Assembly: GCA_964244115.1 (NCBI GenBank)
Contig: CAXTHM010000119.1
Span: forward strand, 1 to 5,038
DNA from: CADCWK01 sp964244115
GTDB taxonomy: Bacteria > Chloroflexota > Chloroflexia > Thermomicrobiales > UBA6265
Reading direction: 5' to 3'
Length of the DNA stretch: 5,038 nucleotides
In this document: positions 4,868 through 5,038 of the stretch, in pieces
How positions within the stretch are numbered: position 1 is the first letter of the stretch
Layout of the letters: each line of letters begins with the position of its first letter
Made by a program: the position numbers and the translations under genes
The notes under the pieces: model-generated
What the model saw: only the letters and a program-made list of their open reading frames with translations
What the model was told of the DNA's origin: nothing
Databases searched by the model: none

Positions 4868-5038
4868 CTAGCTGACGATGAACGGGCCGGCGATCTCGAG
4901 GACCTCGTCCGGCGTCCGCGGGGCGTCGACGGCGTCCGGGAAGGGCTGGTTGGTCTCGTCGTTGATCAGCGCGGCGATGAAGGCGGCGTGGCGGGCCTCG
5001 ACGCTGTGGATGCCGAGGGCGGTGGCGACGAGCGCCGG
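4868..5038 (-). CDS. Ferritin-like domain protein, C-terminal part only
   Basis: The last 56 codons of a gene on the minus strand are present; its 5' part lies beyond the right edge. The fragment begins PALVATALGIHSVEARHAAF and ends EVLEIAGPFIVS before a TAG stop at 4870-4868. The ExxH motif in VEARHAAF (Glu14 and His17 of the fragment) is the second metal-ligand motif of the ferritin fold. The combination VEARHAA..., PFPDAVDAP...TPDEVLEIAGPFIV is typical of the bacterial Ferritin_2-type family (ferritin-like domain-containing proteins), often exported. Their biochemical role is poorly defined; iron binding is inferred from the ligands. Codon use is strongly GC-ended, like the peptidase. Signal peptide and start cannot be judged from this window. 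It converges with the DinB-like gene. Confidence 0.88.
   Translation of the reverse strand, partial: PALVATALGIHSVEARHAAFIAALINDETNQPFPDAVDAPRTPDEVLEIAGPFIVS

Noticed and set aside
4566..4871. 101-codon plus-strand frame starting inside the tRNA relic.
   Set aside because: It has no ribosome binding site, begins within tRNA-derived sequence and passes through strong hairpins.
1..5038. CRISPR array, insertion sequence, integrase or defence system.
   Set aside because: No direct repeat array, transposase, recombinase or recognisable defence gene is visible on either strand.

Overview
The window is high-GC bacterial DNA with four protein genes (one cut by the right edge), a complete tRNA gene and a decayed tRNA copy. 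The style of the proteins suggests a Chloroflexota bacterium of the Thermomicrobia/Sphaerobacter type: a cytoplasmic S9 peptidase with PDG-type propeller repeats, a secreted protein with a Thr/Pro/Ala-rich linker, a DinB-fold protein ending in a LG-VE-LLEGDV-type tail, and a ferritin-like protein ending in EVLEIAGPFIVS. That placement is inferred from family resemblance and base composition, not from a marker gene.

Layout. Bases 1-367 hold no convincing gene but contain a chain of hairpins (56-135) and a 12-bp hairpin (244-271). Bases 368-2446 (minus) encode a complete S9-family prolyl oligopeptidase / acylaminoacyl-peptidase-like enzyme with its Ser-Asp-His triad intact. Bases 2447-2802 are a divergent intergenic region with a GC-rich, alternately pairable leader. 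Bases 2803-3477 (plus) encode a secreted protein of unknown function with a probable NTF2/SnoaL-like domain. A self-contained tRNA-Gly(GCC) unit follows: promoter 3517-3545, leader hairpin, tRNA 3569-3640 and terminator 3668-3695. Bases 3716-3822 form four nearly abutting hairpins. Bases 3904-4443 (plus) encode a DinB-like four-helix protein that has lost most of the usual metal-binding histidines. Bases 4559-4604 are a degenerate copy of the 3' half of the same tRNA-Gly, with a hairpin after it. Two strong hairpins (4736-4778 and 4794-4821) lie downstream of the ferritin-like gene, whose last 56 codons occupy 4868-5038 (minus).

The genes do not form an evident operon or pathway. The peptidase and the secreted protein are divergently transcribed; the tRNA, the DinB-like gene and the ferritin-like gene each look like separate units. 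The main higher-order pattern is that an intact tRNA-Gly and a broken copy of its 3' half, 961 bp apart, frame a DinB-like gene whose codon use is less GC-biased than that of the peptidase. This could mark a small inserted segment or a decayed tandem tRNA duplication. No integrase, transposase, CRISPR array or multi-gene defence system is visible, and I do not claim a new system here. The best candidates for undescribed biology are the structured non-coding stretches.
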